Shown here: in pieces, positions 33,205-43,111 of the stretch
How the letters are laid out: every line of letters begins with the position of its first letter
How positions within the stretch are numbered: position 1 is the stretch's first letter
Origin: Xylanimonas allomyrinae
Lineage (GTDB): Bacteria > Actinomycetota > Actinomycetes > Actinomycetales > Cellulomonadaceae
Direction of reading: 5' to 3'
Assembly (NCBI RefSeq): GCF_004135345.1
Contig: NZ_CP035495.1
Coordinates: 2,914,001-2,978,000 of the forward strand
DNA: 64,000 nucleotides
Translations under genes and position numbers: made by a program
The notes under the pieces: generated by a model
Database searches by the model: none
The model's input: only the letters and a program-made list of their open reading frames with translations
Told to the model about the DNA's origin: nothing

Positions 33205-34094
33205 CGGTGCTCGCCTCCCCGGGGCCGGCGAGCGGTCAGCGAGAAGGTCACCGGCATGCGGGCGCGGTCCGCGCCGGGCCACGCGAAGCCGCCGTCGACG
33301 GCCTCCATGCGCGGGCTGAACCGCCACGGCAGCACGGTGCCCTCGTCGAGGCGTTCGACGCGCAGGCCGGCCCCGACGACGGCGTTGACCACCTCCGACA
33401 GGGGGTGCGGCCACTCGTAGGTGCGTGTCGAGGTGATCGTCCCCTCGCCTGCGTACGTGCCGGCGTCGTCCCACACCTGCGCGGAGCCGTCGCCGAAGTA
33501 GCGGAACACGGTCCGCAGGTCGGGGGCGTTCTCGTCGAGCGCGTACATCGCGGGATGCCCGTCGCGGATGAAGAACAGCCCGCCGGGCCGCAGGAGCCGG
33601 GCGACCTGGGCCGCCCAGCGGTCGAGGTCGCCGAGCCAGCAGATCGCGCCGATCGACGTGTAGACGACGTCGAAGCCGGGTGGCGAGACCTCGCCGCGGG
33701 CGGCCTCGACCGCGGCGGCGGCGTCGAGCACGTCGGTCTCGACCCACGTCGCCGCGACGCCGCTGCGCTCGGCGAGGCGTGCCGCCGACGCGAGGGCCGA
33801 CGGGGAGAAGTCGACGCCGGTGACCCGCGCTCCGGCGAGCGCGAACGAGACGGTGTCGGTGCCGATGTGGCACTGGAGGTGGCACAGGTCGAGGCCGTCC
33901 ACGGACCCTCCCGGCAGGAAGGGCGCCATCGCCGCCAGGTCGTCGCGGACCACGCGCGTCAGGGTGCGCGCGGGCTCACCGCCGGCGACGCCGTAGCCCT
34001 GCTCGTGGATGGGGACGCGCTCCTCCCAGTTGGCGAGGTTCGCGGCGCGGCCCTCTTCCCAGGTGACCCGCGCGGTGCGCTCCGATGCGTCCAT
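33201..34094 (-). CDS. Class I SAM-dependent methyltransferase
   Basis: A 297-residue methyltransferase. SAM-binding motif I is DLCHLQCHIGTDTVSFALAG, motif II VTGVDFSPSALASA, motif IV FDVVYTSIGAICWL and the post-motif LLRPGGLFFIRDGHP. It belongs to the Methyltransf_25/11-like group; the substrate is not predictable. ATG 34094 lies 7 nt after TACGGT (minus strand), a leaderless start. It is followed by the macro-domain gene with a 4-bp overlap and preceded by hrpA, which ends 32 bp upstream. Confidence 0.88.
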   Translation of the reverse strand: MDASERTARVTWEEGRAANLANWEERVPIHEQGYGVAGGEPARTLTRVVRDDLAAMAPFLPGGSVDGLDLCHLQCHIGTDTVSFALAGARVTGVDFSPSALASAARLAERSGVAATWVETDVLDAAAAVEAARGEVSPPGFDVVYTSIGAICWLGDLDRWAAQVARLLRPGGLFFIRDGHPAMYALDENAPDLRTVFRYFGDGSAQVWDDAGTYAGEGTITSTRTYEWPHPLSEVVNAVVGAGLRVERLDEGTVLPWRFSPRMEAVDGGFAWPGADRARMPVTFSLTARRPRGGEHR

Positions 34095-34126
34095 GCGGTC
34101 AACCGTAGGTCGCTCGCGTGCTCCGC

Positions 34127-37100
34127 TCACCACCCTGTCGGTGCGAGCACCTTGCGGATGCGCTTCTCGCTGACCGTGCCGTCGGTGCCGAGCTGCTGGG
34201 CGAACAGGCTGACGCGCAGCTCCTCGATCTGCCAGCGCACCTCGGCGAGCTCGGCCGCGCGGGCCGGGTCTGCCGGGCCGGAGGCGTAGGCCGTGCGCGC
34301 CTTGGCGTACGCCTCCTCGACGTCGTGGACGCGCCAGGCCAGCTCGGCGTCGCGGTGCGGGGCGGCCTGGGCCTTCTCCAGCCGGTACGACGCGGCGCGC
34401 AGGTAGCGCACCAGGTGCGGCAGGCGCCGGGGCGGCGTGGCGGACACGAACCCGTCGTGCACCAGGGTGGCGGCGTGCTCGCGCACGTCCTGCAACGTGT
34501 TGAGCAGCGCGAGCGACGACGTCGCGCGCACCTCGCTCTCCAGCGTGCGCCAGGCGGTCAGCGCGGCGACGACGTGACCCGCGACGCGGTAGGTCTCGTC
34601 CTCCAGATGCCTCCTGACGTGGGACTTCGCCTCGTTGTACGACTCAGCATCACGAATCTGTACGGCGTCGGTGCCCGGCGGGGTGCCGGGCGGGAGGTCG
34701 GTGTCGCCGCTGGTCAGGGCGGTCACGGCGGCGAGCTGGAGATCCTCGGCGAGCACGTCCGTGGAGCGGTACGGGCTCGCCGCGAGCGTCAGCGCCTGCG
34801 TGCCCGTCCAGCGCGACGTCACGCGTCCAGCGACGAGCCGCGTCTCGGCGAGCAGGAGCCGGCGCACCCCGCGCGCGTGCGTGGCCGGCTGCGCGGCGGC
34901 GTCGGCGAGGACGCGCAGGGCGACCGTGGCCTCGTGCCTCGGCCCCGGTTCCTCGACCAGTGCCGGGTAGCCGCGCACGACAACCCCGCCGCCGAGGTCC
35001 GTCGAGACGGCGTCCGGGAGGCGCCCGTCGGGCAGCCCGTCGGGCCAGGTGGTCAGGTTCGTGCGCTCGGCGATCGCGGGCGCGCCGCCCGGCGCCGCCC
35101 CCTCGCGGCCACGGCGCCCCGCCGCGGGGACCGGCCCGGCCGACGGGGTCGCGCCCGCGGTCTCCTGCGCACCGGCCGCGGACCGCGCCCGTGCCTCCTC
35201 CAGCGCGAGGCCGACCGCACCCTTGACCGCCGCCCGCACCGCCGCCTCGGCCTGCGGGGCGAGCCGGCGTTGCAGGGCGAGCAGGTCCTTCGACTCGTCG
35301 AGCACGACGCCGGGCCGCCGCCCCGGCCCCCCTTCGCGCCCGCGGCCTTCGCGCCCGCGGGCGCCGCGCCGTCGAGGACGCGGAACGTGACCCGCAGGTG
35401 GGCGGGCAACCGCTCGACGCGCTCGTCGTCCCAGGCGTCGTCGGGCACGACGACGCCCCGCAGCGCCCGGACCGCGCGCGTGAACGAGACGTGGAACGGC
35501 TCGGCCATGTCACCCGCGCGTGCCATGTCCTCCCAGGCGGGCGTGTGGTCGCGCAGCCAGGACGCCACGGACGCGCCGACGTCGGGCGCGGGCACGAGCT
35601 GCACGCGCACCGGCTTGGGCAGGGAGCGGATCGTGGCGACGCACAGCTCGTCCAGCAGACCGGGGACCATCCAGTCGAAGCCAGCGGGCGACAGGCGGGG
35701 GAGCACCGAGACGGGCACGTGCACGGTGACGCCGTCGGCGTCCTGACCCGGGCTGAACTGGTAGGTGAGGGGCAGGGTGAGCTCGCCCTGCGTCCACCGC
35801 TCGGGGAACAGCGACGGGTCGACGGCCTCGACGTCGACGAGGTCCTCGAGGCGGAACGTCAGCAGGTCGGGGTCTCGCGGCGGGCGCGCGACCACCACCG
35901 GTCGAAGTGCCGGGCGCTGACGACGGACGCGGGCACGCGCTCGTCGTAGAACGCGAACAGGTCGTCCTCGGAGGCGACCAGGCCGCGCTGCCGCGAACGC
36001 GCCTCGACCTGTTCGGCCTCCTCCAGCAGGCGGCGGTTCTCGGCGAAGAACCGGTGGTGGGTGGTCCACTCGCCCTGGACGAGCGCGTGGCGCAGGAACA
36101 TCTCGCGCGCCGCCTCCGGGTCCACCTTCGCGAACAGCACCGGGCGGTCGGTCACGATGGGCACGCCGTACAGCAGCACCTTCTCGGTGGCCATCGCGGC
36201 GCCCTGCTTGGTCGACCAGTGCGGGTCGGAGTAGGTGCGGCGCGCGAGGTCGCCGGCGAGCGCCTCGACCCACTCGGGCTGGATGCGTGCGACGTCGCGC
36301 GCCCACAGGCGGCTCGTCTCGACGAGCTCGCCGGCCATGAGCCACGCGGGGGCTTCTTGGACAACGGCGAGCCCGGGAAGATCGCGAACCGGGCGCCACG
36401 CGCCCCCAGGTACTCGTTGCGGGCGCGCTTGGCCTGCTGACGCAGGGCGCGGGCGCGCGCCTCGCCCTTGAGATGGGCGACCGAGGAGGCCTTGACCTCG
36501 CCCGTGTCCTGCATGCCGATCTGGGACAGGAGCCCGGACAGCAGCGCGCGGTGCAGGGTCTCGGCGTCCCACTCGCGTCGCAGCTCGCCGGTGCGCGGCT
36601 GCCCGTTGTCGTGGGCGTCCGTGCCGGCCGGCCGGGGCGGTTCCGACAACGGCGTGGAGCGGGGGCGCGCGGACAGGTCGATGCCCAGCTCGTTGGACAT
36701 CTGCCGGAGCTGGCTCACGACGTCCTGCCATTCGCGCACGCGCAGGAAGTTCAGGTGCTCGGCCTTGCACAGGCGCCGGAACGCCGAGCCGGACAGCTCG
36801 CGCTGCTGCTCGCGCAGGTACTCCCACAGGTTGAGGTAGGCCAGGAAGTCGGACGTCGGGTCCGCGAACCGCGCGTGCAGCTGGTCGGCCCGCTCGCGCA
36901 CCTCGGCCGGGCGCTCGCGAGGATCCTGCACCGACAGCGCGGCGGCCACGACGGCGACCTCGCGCGCGACGCCGAGGCGTGCGCCCTCGATGATCATGCG
37001 CCCCAGCCGGGGGTCCATGGGCAGGTGCGCGAGCTGACGCCCGACGTCGGTGAGCAGCGCCGCCGGACGCTCGGCGGCGTCGTCGGCAGCGGGCGCGTGC

Positions 37101-38751
37101 TCGAGGGCGCCGAGCTCGCGCAGGAGCGTCACGCCGTCGCGCACCGCGCGCGTGTCCGGCGGTTCCACGAACGGGAAGCGTGCGACGTCGCCCGGCGCCT
37201 CGACCACGCCCACCGCGATCATCTGGAGCAGCACCGAGGCGAGCGAGGTGCGCAGGATCTCCGGCTCGGTGTACTCGGGGCGCGCCTCGAAGTCCTCCTG
37301 CGAGTACAGCCGGATCGCGACGCCGTCGGCCACGCGCCCGGAGCGGCCCGACCGCTGGTTGGCGGACGCCTGCGAGATGGCCTCGATCGGCAGCCGTTGC
37401 ACCTTGGTGGCCTTGGAGTAGCGCGAGATGCGCGCGAGCCCGGTGTCGACGACGTAGTGGATGCCGGGGACGGTCAGGGACGTCTCGGCGACGTTGGTCG
37501 ACAGCACGATGCGGCGCCCCGGGTGCGAGGAGAACACCCGGTGCTGTTCGGCGGCCGACAGCCGCGAGTACAGCGGCAGGATCTCGACGTGCTGCGGGTG
37601 CCTCGCGTCGGCCGCGCGGGGGCCCAGGTGGCCCTCGAGCGCGTCGAGCGCGTCACGGATCTCCCGCTCGCCCGAGAGGAACACGAGGATGTCGCCCGGT
37701 CCGCACGCCATGAGCTCGTCGCAGGCCTCGACGATGCCCGTCACGAGGTCCTTCTCCTCGCCCTTCGCCTTGCGCAGCCCCGACTCGGGGTCGGCGTCGG
37801 GGGCCAGCGGCCGGTAGCGGATCTCGACGGGGTAGGTGCGCCCCGAGACCTCGACGACGGGGGCCGCCTTGGGCAGCACGTCGACGACGGCGTCGGGCGC
37901 CCCGCCGACCTGCGCGAGGTGCGACGGCGAGAAGTGCGCCGCGAACCGCTGCGAGTCGATGGTCGCGGAGGTGATGACGACCTTGAGGTCGGGCCGTCGC
38001 GGCAGCAGCCGCGACAGGTACCCGAGCAGGAAGTCGATGTTGAGCGACCGCTCGTGCGCCTCGTCGATGACGATGGTGTCGTAGGCCAGCAGGTCCGGGT
38101 CGCGCTGGATCTGCGCCAGCAGGATGCCGTCGGTCATGACCTTGACGAGCGTGCCCTCGCTCGACTGGTCGGTGAACCGCACCTGATATCCGACGATCTC
38201 CCCGAGTGTGGTCTGCAATTCCTCCGCGATGCGTTCGGCGACGCTGCGTGCCGCGATGCGCCGCGGCTGCGTGTGGCCGATCTGCCCGGCCCGCCCGCGC
38301 CCCAGGTCGAGCAGGATCTTCGGGAGCTGCGTCGTCTTGCCCGATCCGGTCTCGCCCGCGACGACGACGACCTGATGCCGGGCGATCGCCTGCGCGATGT
38401 CGTCCCGGCGGGCGCTGACGGGAAGCTGCTCGGGGTAGGTGATCGGGGGGACGACGACGGCGGCGCGGGCCGCGGCGAGCTTGTCGAGGTGCGCGCGCGA
38501 CACGCGGCGGGGACCGCGTTGCCGGTCGGGTCTGCGCTCGCCGCGGTTGCGGCCGCCGCCCGTCGCGGGCGGGCCGCGCCGGGGCTGCCGGCCGCGGGCG
38601 TGTCCGCGCCGGTGCCCTGGTGGCGCCGACGGCGGCCCTGGCCGCGACGTGCGTCGCCGGTGGTCGGCTCGTCTCCCCGCTCCGCGCCGGGGGTGCGCGG
38701 GGCCCCGGAACCGCCGTCGGCGGGGTGCGGGGGGACGGGTGGAGTGCTCAC
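34127..38751 (-). CDS. hrpA: ATP-dependent helicase HrpA (frame broken at four sites)
   Basis: A DEAH-box RNA helicase. Seen in order: Walker A GETGSGKTTQLPK, DEAH in TIVIDEAHERSLN, SATID, motif V STNVAETSLT and motif VI QRSGRSGRVADG, then the HA2, OB-fold and DUF3418 regions in the later frames. Five stretches must be joined, with one base lost near 38575, 36350 (GGGGG), 35870 (GGGG) and 35312 (GGG on the plus strand). Adding four bases yields 1543 codons exactly. Each break is a clean -1 with conserved sequence on both sides, so assembly error is far more likely than decay. GTG 38751 follows TAGGAGG. HrpA acts in mRNA processing and on stalled ribosomes in E. coli. Confidence 0.88.
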
Positions 38752-39237
38752 GACCTCCTATTGTCGCAAGTGGCGCAAGGTGCGCGAAGGCGTTTTCCGC
38801 ACATGACGGTTCGCGCGCCGACCTCGCGAACCCCGGTCGCGTCATCGGGCGGCTCGCCGGGGTGTCGCGCCGCGACGCCGCCCGGCCCCGGAGGCCCCGA
38901 CGGCGGAGCCCGGCGGCGTCGTGACCCCGGTGCCGAGATCGGCGCGGCGGTGGCGCCGACCCGGCGCGGCGTGGCGCTCGATGATGCCTGTCCCCGGCCG
39001 CCGGAAGGATCCTCCGCCGTGCCGCGACGACGTCGGGCAGGGCCCGTCGAGCAGGGCGTTTGCACCCGGTGGGGCGGCTGCGACGGTGTCCACAGGCCGC
39101 GGCGCCCAGGGGCTGCCGGGCACGGGGGTGGCGGCAGATGTGCGATCGCGCAAGGGTGGCTTCAGGCACGTCATCTCGGGGGCCTTTCCCCGTGCGACGA
39201 TGCACCGGCACTGGCAGCCTCTGGGAAGGTCTCCGTC
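38752..39237. other. Intergenic region between hrpA and the M15 peptidase gene
   Basis: This 486-bp stretch separates divergently transcribed genes and shows no supported gene. On the minus strand GACAAT about 15 bp before the hrpA ribosome binding site resembles a -10. The plus-strand 5' region of the peptidase gene is GC-rich with several possible hairpins; a c-di-AMP riboswitch was considered because such switches precede wall peptidase genes in actinobacteria, but its conserved core was not seen. Confidence 0.4.
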
Positions 39238-41195
39238 GTGGTAACTCCGCAGCACAGGAAGCGGACGTCGCTCAAAGGAAGGGCTCTCGGCGCGCCCGGC
39301 GCGGGTCGGCGCCGACTGCCGCGGATGGCCGCGGGAGGGGCCGCGCTCCTCCTCGCCGCAGGCGTTCTCACGACGGCGGGCGCGGGCCGCCTGCCGACCG
39401 TGGACGCGCAACGCGTGTCCGCGGGCACCGCCGCAGCCCCGCGCACGATGCGCGCGGCGTGACCGTGGGCAGGATCGGAGGCTCGACGTCGGCCGCGCCC
39501 GTGACCCTCGACCAGGTGTTCGCGCTGCTGGAGTCCGCGGAGCGCGCCGCTCAGGACGGCGGGCGCACCATGACGCCCGAGATCGAGCAGGCCGCCGCCG
39601 AGCTCGGCATGCTGCTCACCGGCTACATCGCGCAGCATCCCGGCGCCGTCCGCGCACCGGAGCCGCCCCAGTCCGTGCCGCCCGCGGGGATCGGTGCCTC
39701 GGCGTTCGTGGAGCCGGCCGCCGTGGTCGCCCCCGAGCCCGCCGGCCCGCCGGCCGACGCTGCGACACCGCCTGACCCCGCGTCACCGGGTGCCGAGCCG
39801 GTCCAGCCGCCTGCCGGCCCCGGCGAGACACCAGCGGCGTCCGCCGAACCACCGTCCGAGCCCGCCGGCCCGGCACCGGCCCCCGAGGCCGGCGCGCCGA
39901 TCGTGCCCGACCTCACGGGCTCGGGCACCGACGAGCAGGCCGTCATCACCTTCGACGACGTCGTCGAGGCCGCGATGCGCCTCGCCGCGCTGCTCGACCC
40001 GGAGGCCGCCGTGCACGTGTCGGTCGGCGTCGAGGGCGGCGCCCCTGGCGTCGCCCCGCTGACGCAGGTGCTGCGCGACGTCGTCGCACGGTTCGGCACC
40101 TCCACCGCCGGGTACGCCAACGGCCGCATCCCGGCCGACGTGCTGTGCCCGCTCCCGTTCGCGCCCGGCCAGCGGCTGCGCTGCGACGCGGCGGCACAGC
40201 TCGCCGCGCTGAACGCCGCGTTCGAGGCGCGGTTCGGCAGGTCCATCCCGGTCTCGGACTCCTACCGTCCCATCGAGACGCAGGTCGCCCTCAAGGTCGC
40301 CAAGCCGTACCTCGCGGCCACGCCCGGCTACTCGCTGCACGGGTGGGGGCTCGCCGTCGACCTGGGTGCGCCGATCAGCGGCGGCACCTCCGCCGAGTAC
40401 GTCTGGCTCCGGCTCAACGCACCCGACTACGGGTGGGACAACCCGTCGTGGGCACGCCCCGACGGGTCCAAGCCCGAGCCGTGGCACTTCGAGTTCTTCG
40501 CCGCCGGGCCGGTGCCGAACCGTGCGCTCTCGGCGTCCGACGTCGCGAAGTACCGCGCGGCGCAGCAGCCGACGGCGCCACCCGCGGCTCCCGCGGCCTC
40601 CCCGGCGGCACCGGAGCCGACGCCGGGACCGGCGGCACCTACACCGGCGGCGCCACCCGCCCCGCCGGCCGACGCCCCGCCGGCCGACGCCCCGCCGGCC
40701 GACGCCCCGACGCCGAACGAACCCGTGTCACCCGAGCCCACGACGGCGGCGCCCGCCGTCCTTCCCTCCCTCGCCGCGCTCGACCTGGCGGGGCGTTCGG
40801 ACGCCGACATCGTGGCGCGCGTCGCGAGGGCGCTCGCGGACGCGGGCCTCGACGGCGACGTGACCTGGGCTGACGCGGACTCACCGCGCGGTGCGCTGCT
40901 CGACTTCGTCGTCGGTGGCACGCCGGGGCACGGTCCGGGCGACGAGGTTCCCGCGGGCAGCCGGGTGCTCGCCGTGCTGTCGCGCGGCGTGAGCGTCCCG
41001 GGTGCGGCCGACCCGTCGCCGTCGCCGTCGCCGTCGCCGAGCCCGAGCCCGAGCCCGAGCCCGACTCCCGCCGAACCGTTCGGCGAGGGGCCCGCGTCGC
41101 GGCCGGTCGCGACGCTGCCGACCCCCGAGCCGACCGGCGCCCCCGCGACGCCTCCTGCGACGGGCATCCCGTCTGCGACGGAGCCCGAGGACTGA
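39238..41195 (+). CDS. Secreted VanY-type D-alanyl-D-alanine carboxypeptidase, M15 family (frame broken by one missing base)
   Basis: A 652-residue exported peptidoglycan peptidase after adding one base near 39450. The first frame gives a signal peptide (basic LKGRALGAPGAGRRRLPR, then AAGGAALLLAAGVLTTAGAG); the second holds the rest. The peptidase M15B domain lies at about residues 300-430, with SDSYRP, SLHGWGLAVDLG (zinc His and Asp) and PWHFEFF (zinc His). It is flanked by Pro/Ala-rich regions including three PPADA repeats and a run of Pro-Ser pairs. A C-terminal domain ending VPAGSRVLAVLSRG resembles a PASTA-like fold (tentative). GTG 39238 has GGGAAGG 8 nt upstream. Confidence 0.8.
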
Positions 41196-41202
41196 CGGCG
41201 GC

Positions 41203-41772
41203 ATGGCTGGGGCGCGTGACTCCGCGGCACGGCGTTCCGCCGCGGACGCGCCCAGACCTGCGCCGGGCCGGGCGCGCGCGGGCGCCCCGGACGAGCCGCC
41301 GAGCCCGGAGCACCGTGCCCTGAGCGCGCTCGAGGCCTCGGGGGTGGCCTTCACGATCACGCGTCACGGCCCGGTGTCGTCGCTGGCCGAGGCCGCGGCA
41401 GCCCGCGGCCTGGAGCCGGGCCGCCTGCTCAAGACCCTGGTGGTGCGCCGCGGCGAGGACGACTTCGTGCTGGTGCTTGTTCCCGGTGACCGTCAGCTCT
41501 CGTGGCCGCGGCTGCGGCGCGCGCTGGGCGTCTCGCGGCTCTCGCTGCCGGACAAGGAGGTGGCGCGTGCGGTCACCGGCTACGAACGCGGCACGATCAC
41601 CCCCTTCGGGTCGTTGCGGCCGTGGCCGGTCGTCGCCGACTCCCGCGTCGCCGGGGCCGGGCACGTCTCGGTGGGGGCAGGCGCGCACGGTGTCGCGGCG
41701 ACGCTCGATGCCGACGCCCTGATCACCGCCCTCGGCGCCCGGGTGGAGGATGTGACGAATCCCGGCGAATGA
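41203..41772 (+). CDS. YbaK/EbsC-family aminoacyl-tRNA deacylase
   Basis: A 189-residue protein of the YbaK/ProX editing superfamily, which hydrolyses mischarged aminoacyl-tRNAs such as Cys-tRNA(Pro). Seen: HRALSALEASGVAFTITRHG, GRLLKTLVVRRGEDDFVLVLVPGDRQLSW (with the conserved Lys of the KTL strand), LPDKEVARAVTGYERGTITPFG (the G-x-x-x-G-x-x-x-P-F-G loop). An Ala/Pro/Arg-rich N-terminal 40 residues precede the domain. ATG 41203 starts 7 bp after the M15 peptidase stop, and the genes may be co-transcribed although their functions seem unrelated. Confidence 0.9.
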   Translation: MAGARDSAARRSAADAPRPAPGRARAGAPDEPPSPEHRALSALEASGVAFTITRHGPVSSLAEAAAARGLEPGRLLKTLVVRRGEDDFVLVLVPGDRQLSWPRLRRALGVSRLSLPDKEVARAVTGYERGTITPFGSLRPWPVVADSRVAGAGHVSVGAGAHGVAATLDADALITALGARVEDVTNPGE

Positions 41773-41941
41773 CGCACAGGCGCCGTTCTGCGCAAAGGCG
41801 TCGTACGTGTCTGGCCGATCTGTGGCCGCGCTGAACGCTGATCTGGACGCGGAGGGTCGAAACCGACACACTCGAACAGGCGCGGCAGGGGCGGGGACGA
41901 CGCCCGGCCGCAGCCTCGGAAGCAGCGGAGGGAGCGAAGTG

Positions 41942-42304
41942 GTGGATCTTGAGGAGATCGGTCAGCGCGCCGGTACGGTCTCGGGCATCGCCTGTCGCTC
42001 GACGGCAGAGGGCACGATCGTCACCCTGTGGGGTGAGGTCGATGCTGCGCTGCGCGAGGCCGCGAGCGAGGCGATGGCCGTGCTGGCCGCCCATGTCTCG
42101 GGCGTCCCGGTGATCATCGAGGCCAGGGATGTCTCGTTCATCGACTCCTCGGGTGTCGCGTTCATCCTTCAGGTGTACGTGCTGGGGCAGGAGACCGGGA
42201 CACCGGTCAGCCTGCGCGAGCCTTCCGACGCCGTCGTCGAGGTGCTCGACATGGTGGGCATCGGCGGGCGCATCCCGGTCATCCGGTCGGGTGACGGAAC
42301 CTGA
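41942..42304 (+). CDS. STAS-domain anti-sigma factor antagonist
   Basis: A 120-residue single STAS domain related to SpoIIAA/RsbV. EGTIVTLWGEVDAALREAASEAM, then VIIEARDVSFIDSSGVAFILQVY includes the phosphorylatable serine in the D-S-S-G motif. Such proteins release a sigma factor from its anti-sigma kinase when unphosphorylated; neither a sigma-B type factor nor an RsbW kinase is adjacent. GTG 41942 (or 41939) has GGAGGGAGC 6-8 nt upstream. Its stop TGA overlaps a CTG that begins the LmeA-like gene (CTGA), suggesting coupled translation. Confidence 0.88.
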   Translation: MDLEEIGQRAGTVSGIACRSTAEGTIVTLWGEVDAALREAASEAMAVLAAHVSGVPVIIEARDVSFIDSSGVAFILQVYVLGQETGTPVSLREPSDAVVEVLDMVGIGGRIPVIRSGDGT

Positions 42305-43021
42305 CGGGCCGCAGGCGGGGGGACCGGCGCAGGTCGCTGGCCGCGGCCGTCGTCACGCTGGCGCTGCTCGCCGCCGTGGCGGTGGGCGCCGACCGTGCGG
42401 CGGCGTGGGTCACGGGCCGTGGCGCGGCGGCGGCGGTCGCGCTGGGCGGCGACGACGTCTCGGGCGCGCGGGTCGACATCCACGGGTTTCCGTTCCTCAC
42501 GCAGCTGGCCGCGGGCCGGCTCACCCGTGTGACGGGGGTGCTCGACTCGGGATCCTTCGGGGGCTGGCCGTGTCCGACGTCCACCTCGACGCGAGGGGAG
42601 TCGGCCCCCGCTCCCCGTGGCAGGTCGAGGAGGCGCGGGCCGACGGGCTCGTGACGTTCGCCACGGTCGAGCGGCTGCTCGCCTCCCAGCTCGGCTCGGA
42701 CCTGCGGCTCGCACCCGATCCGGGTGAGCCGGACGGTCTGGCGATCACGTGGTCGGCGCTCGGGCTCGAGATCGGTGCCGTGGTGAAACCAGGAGTCGTG
42801 GACGACTCGACGATAGGAGTGCAGGTCAGCGGCCTGCTTCTCGGGGTTTCAGTGTCGGCGTCGAGGATCTGCCGCGCGGCCCGGGGTCGCAGCTGAGCGC
42901 GCTGACGATCCCGGTGGACCTGCCCGGCGGCGTCGCGTTGCGCGCCGTCGACGTCGAGCGCGGTGGGCTGCGGGTGGCCATCACCGCCCACGACGTCGCG
43001 CTCGCGGACCTTGCGCGGTGA
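42301..43021 (+). CDS. LmeA-like phospholipid-binding protein, DUF2993 (frame broken at two sites)
   Basis: Three open stretches together read as one 240-residue DUF2993/LmeA-type protein: an N-terminal signal anchor (LAAAVVTLALLAAVAVG), VDIHGFPFLTQLAAGRLTRVTGVL, then LAVSDVHLDARGV after one lost G at 42559-42563, then FSVGVEDLPRGPG after one lost G at 42843-42846. With two bases restored the length is an exact codon multiple. Mycobacterial LmeA is a periplasmic lipid-binding protein needed for lipomannan elongation. No ATG/GTG fits the N-terminus; CTG 42301 overlaps the STAS stop by four bases and is the best start, otherwise a base call there is wrong. Confidence 0.7.
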
Positions 43022-43062
43022 TGATCGCGCGGTGACATGGCTGGCCTGCGGCCGCGGTGATC

Positions 43063-43076
43063 TGCATACTTATGCA
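43063..43076. promoter_or_regulatory. ArgR-box-like palindrome, site 1
   Basis: TGCATACTTATGCA is a near-perfect palindrome (arms TGCATA/TATGCA-type) 36 bp before the start of the first binding-protein gene. Actinobacterial arginine-repressor sites have the form TGCATA-N2-TATGCA, so control by ArgR is inferred. It may overlap the -10 element. Confidence 0.6.
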
Positions 43077-43111
43077 CACACTAGCGAACTCAGTCAGACC
43101 GGAGCCTCACC

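Noticed and set aside
35053-36399. The later hrpA stretches as separate short genes
   Set aside because: They lack their own start signals and continue HrpA domains without a gap once single bases are added.
38752-39237. c-di-AMP (ydaO) riboswitch before the M15 peptidase
   Set aside because: Position fits actinobacterial practice, but the conserved core blocks are absent by eye.
39462-39480. GTG 39462 as start of a cytoplasmic M15 protein
   Set aside because: It would discard a clear signal peptide in the adjacent frame; a peptidoglycan peptidase must be exported and one added base joins the two parts.
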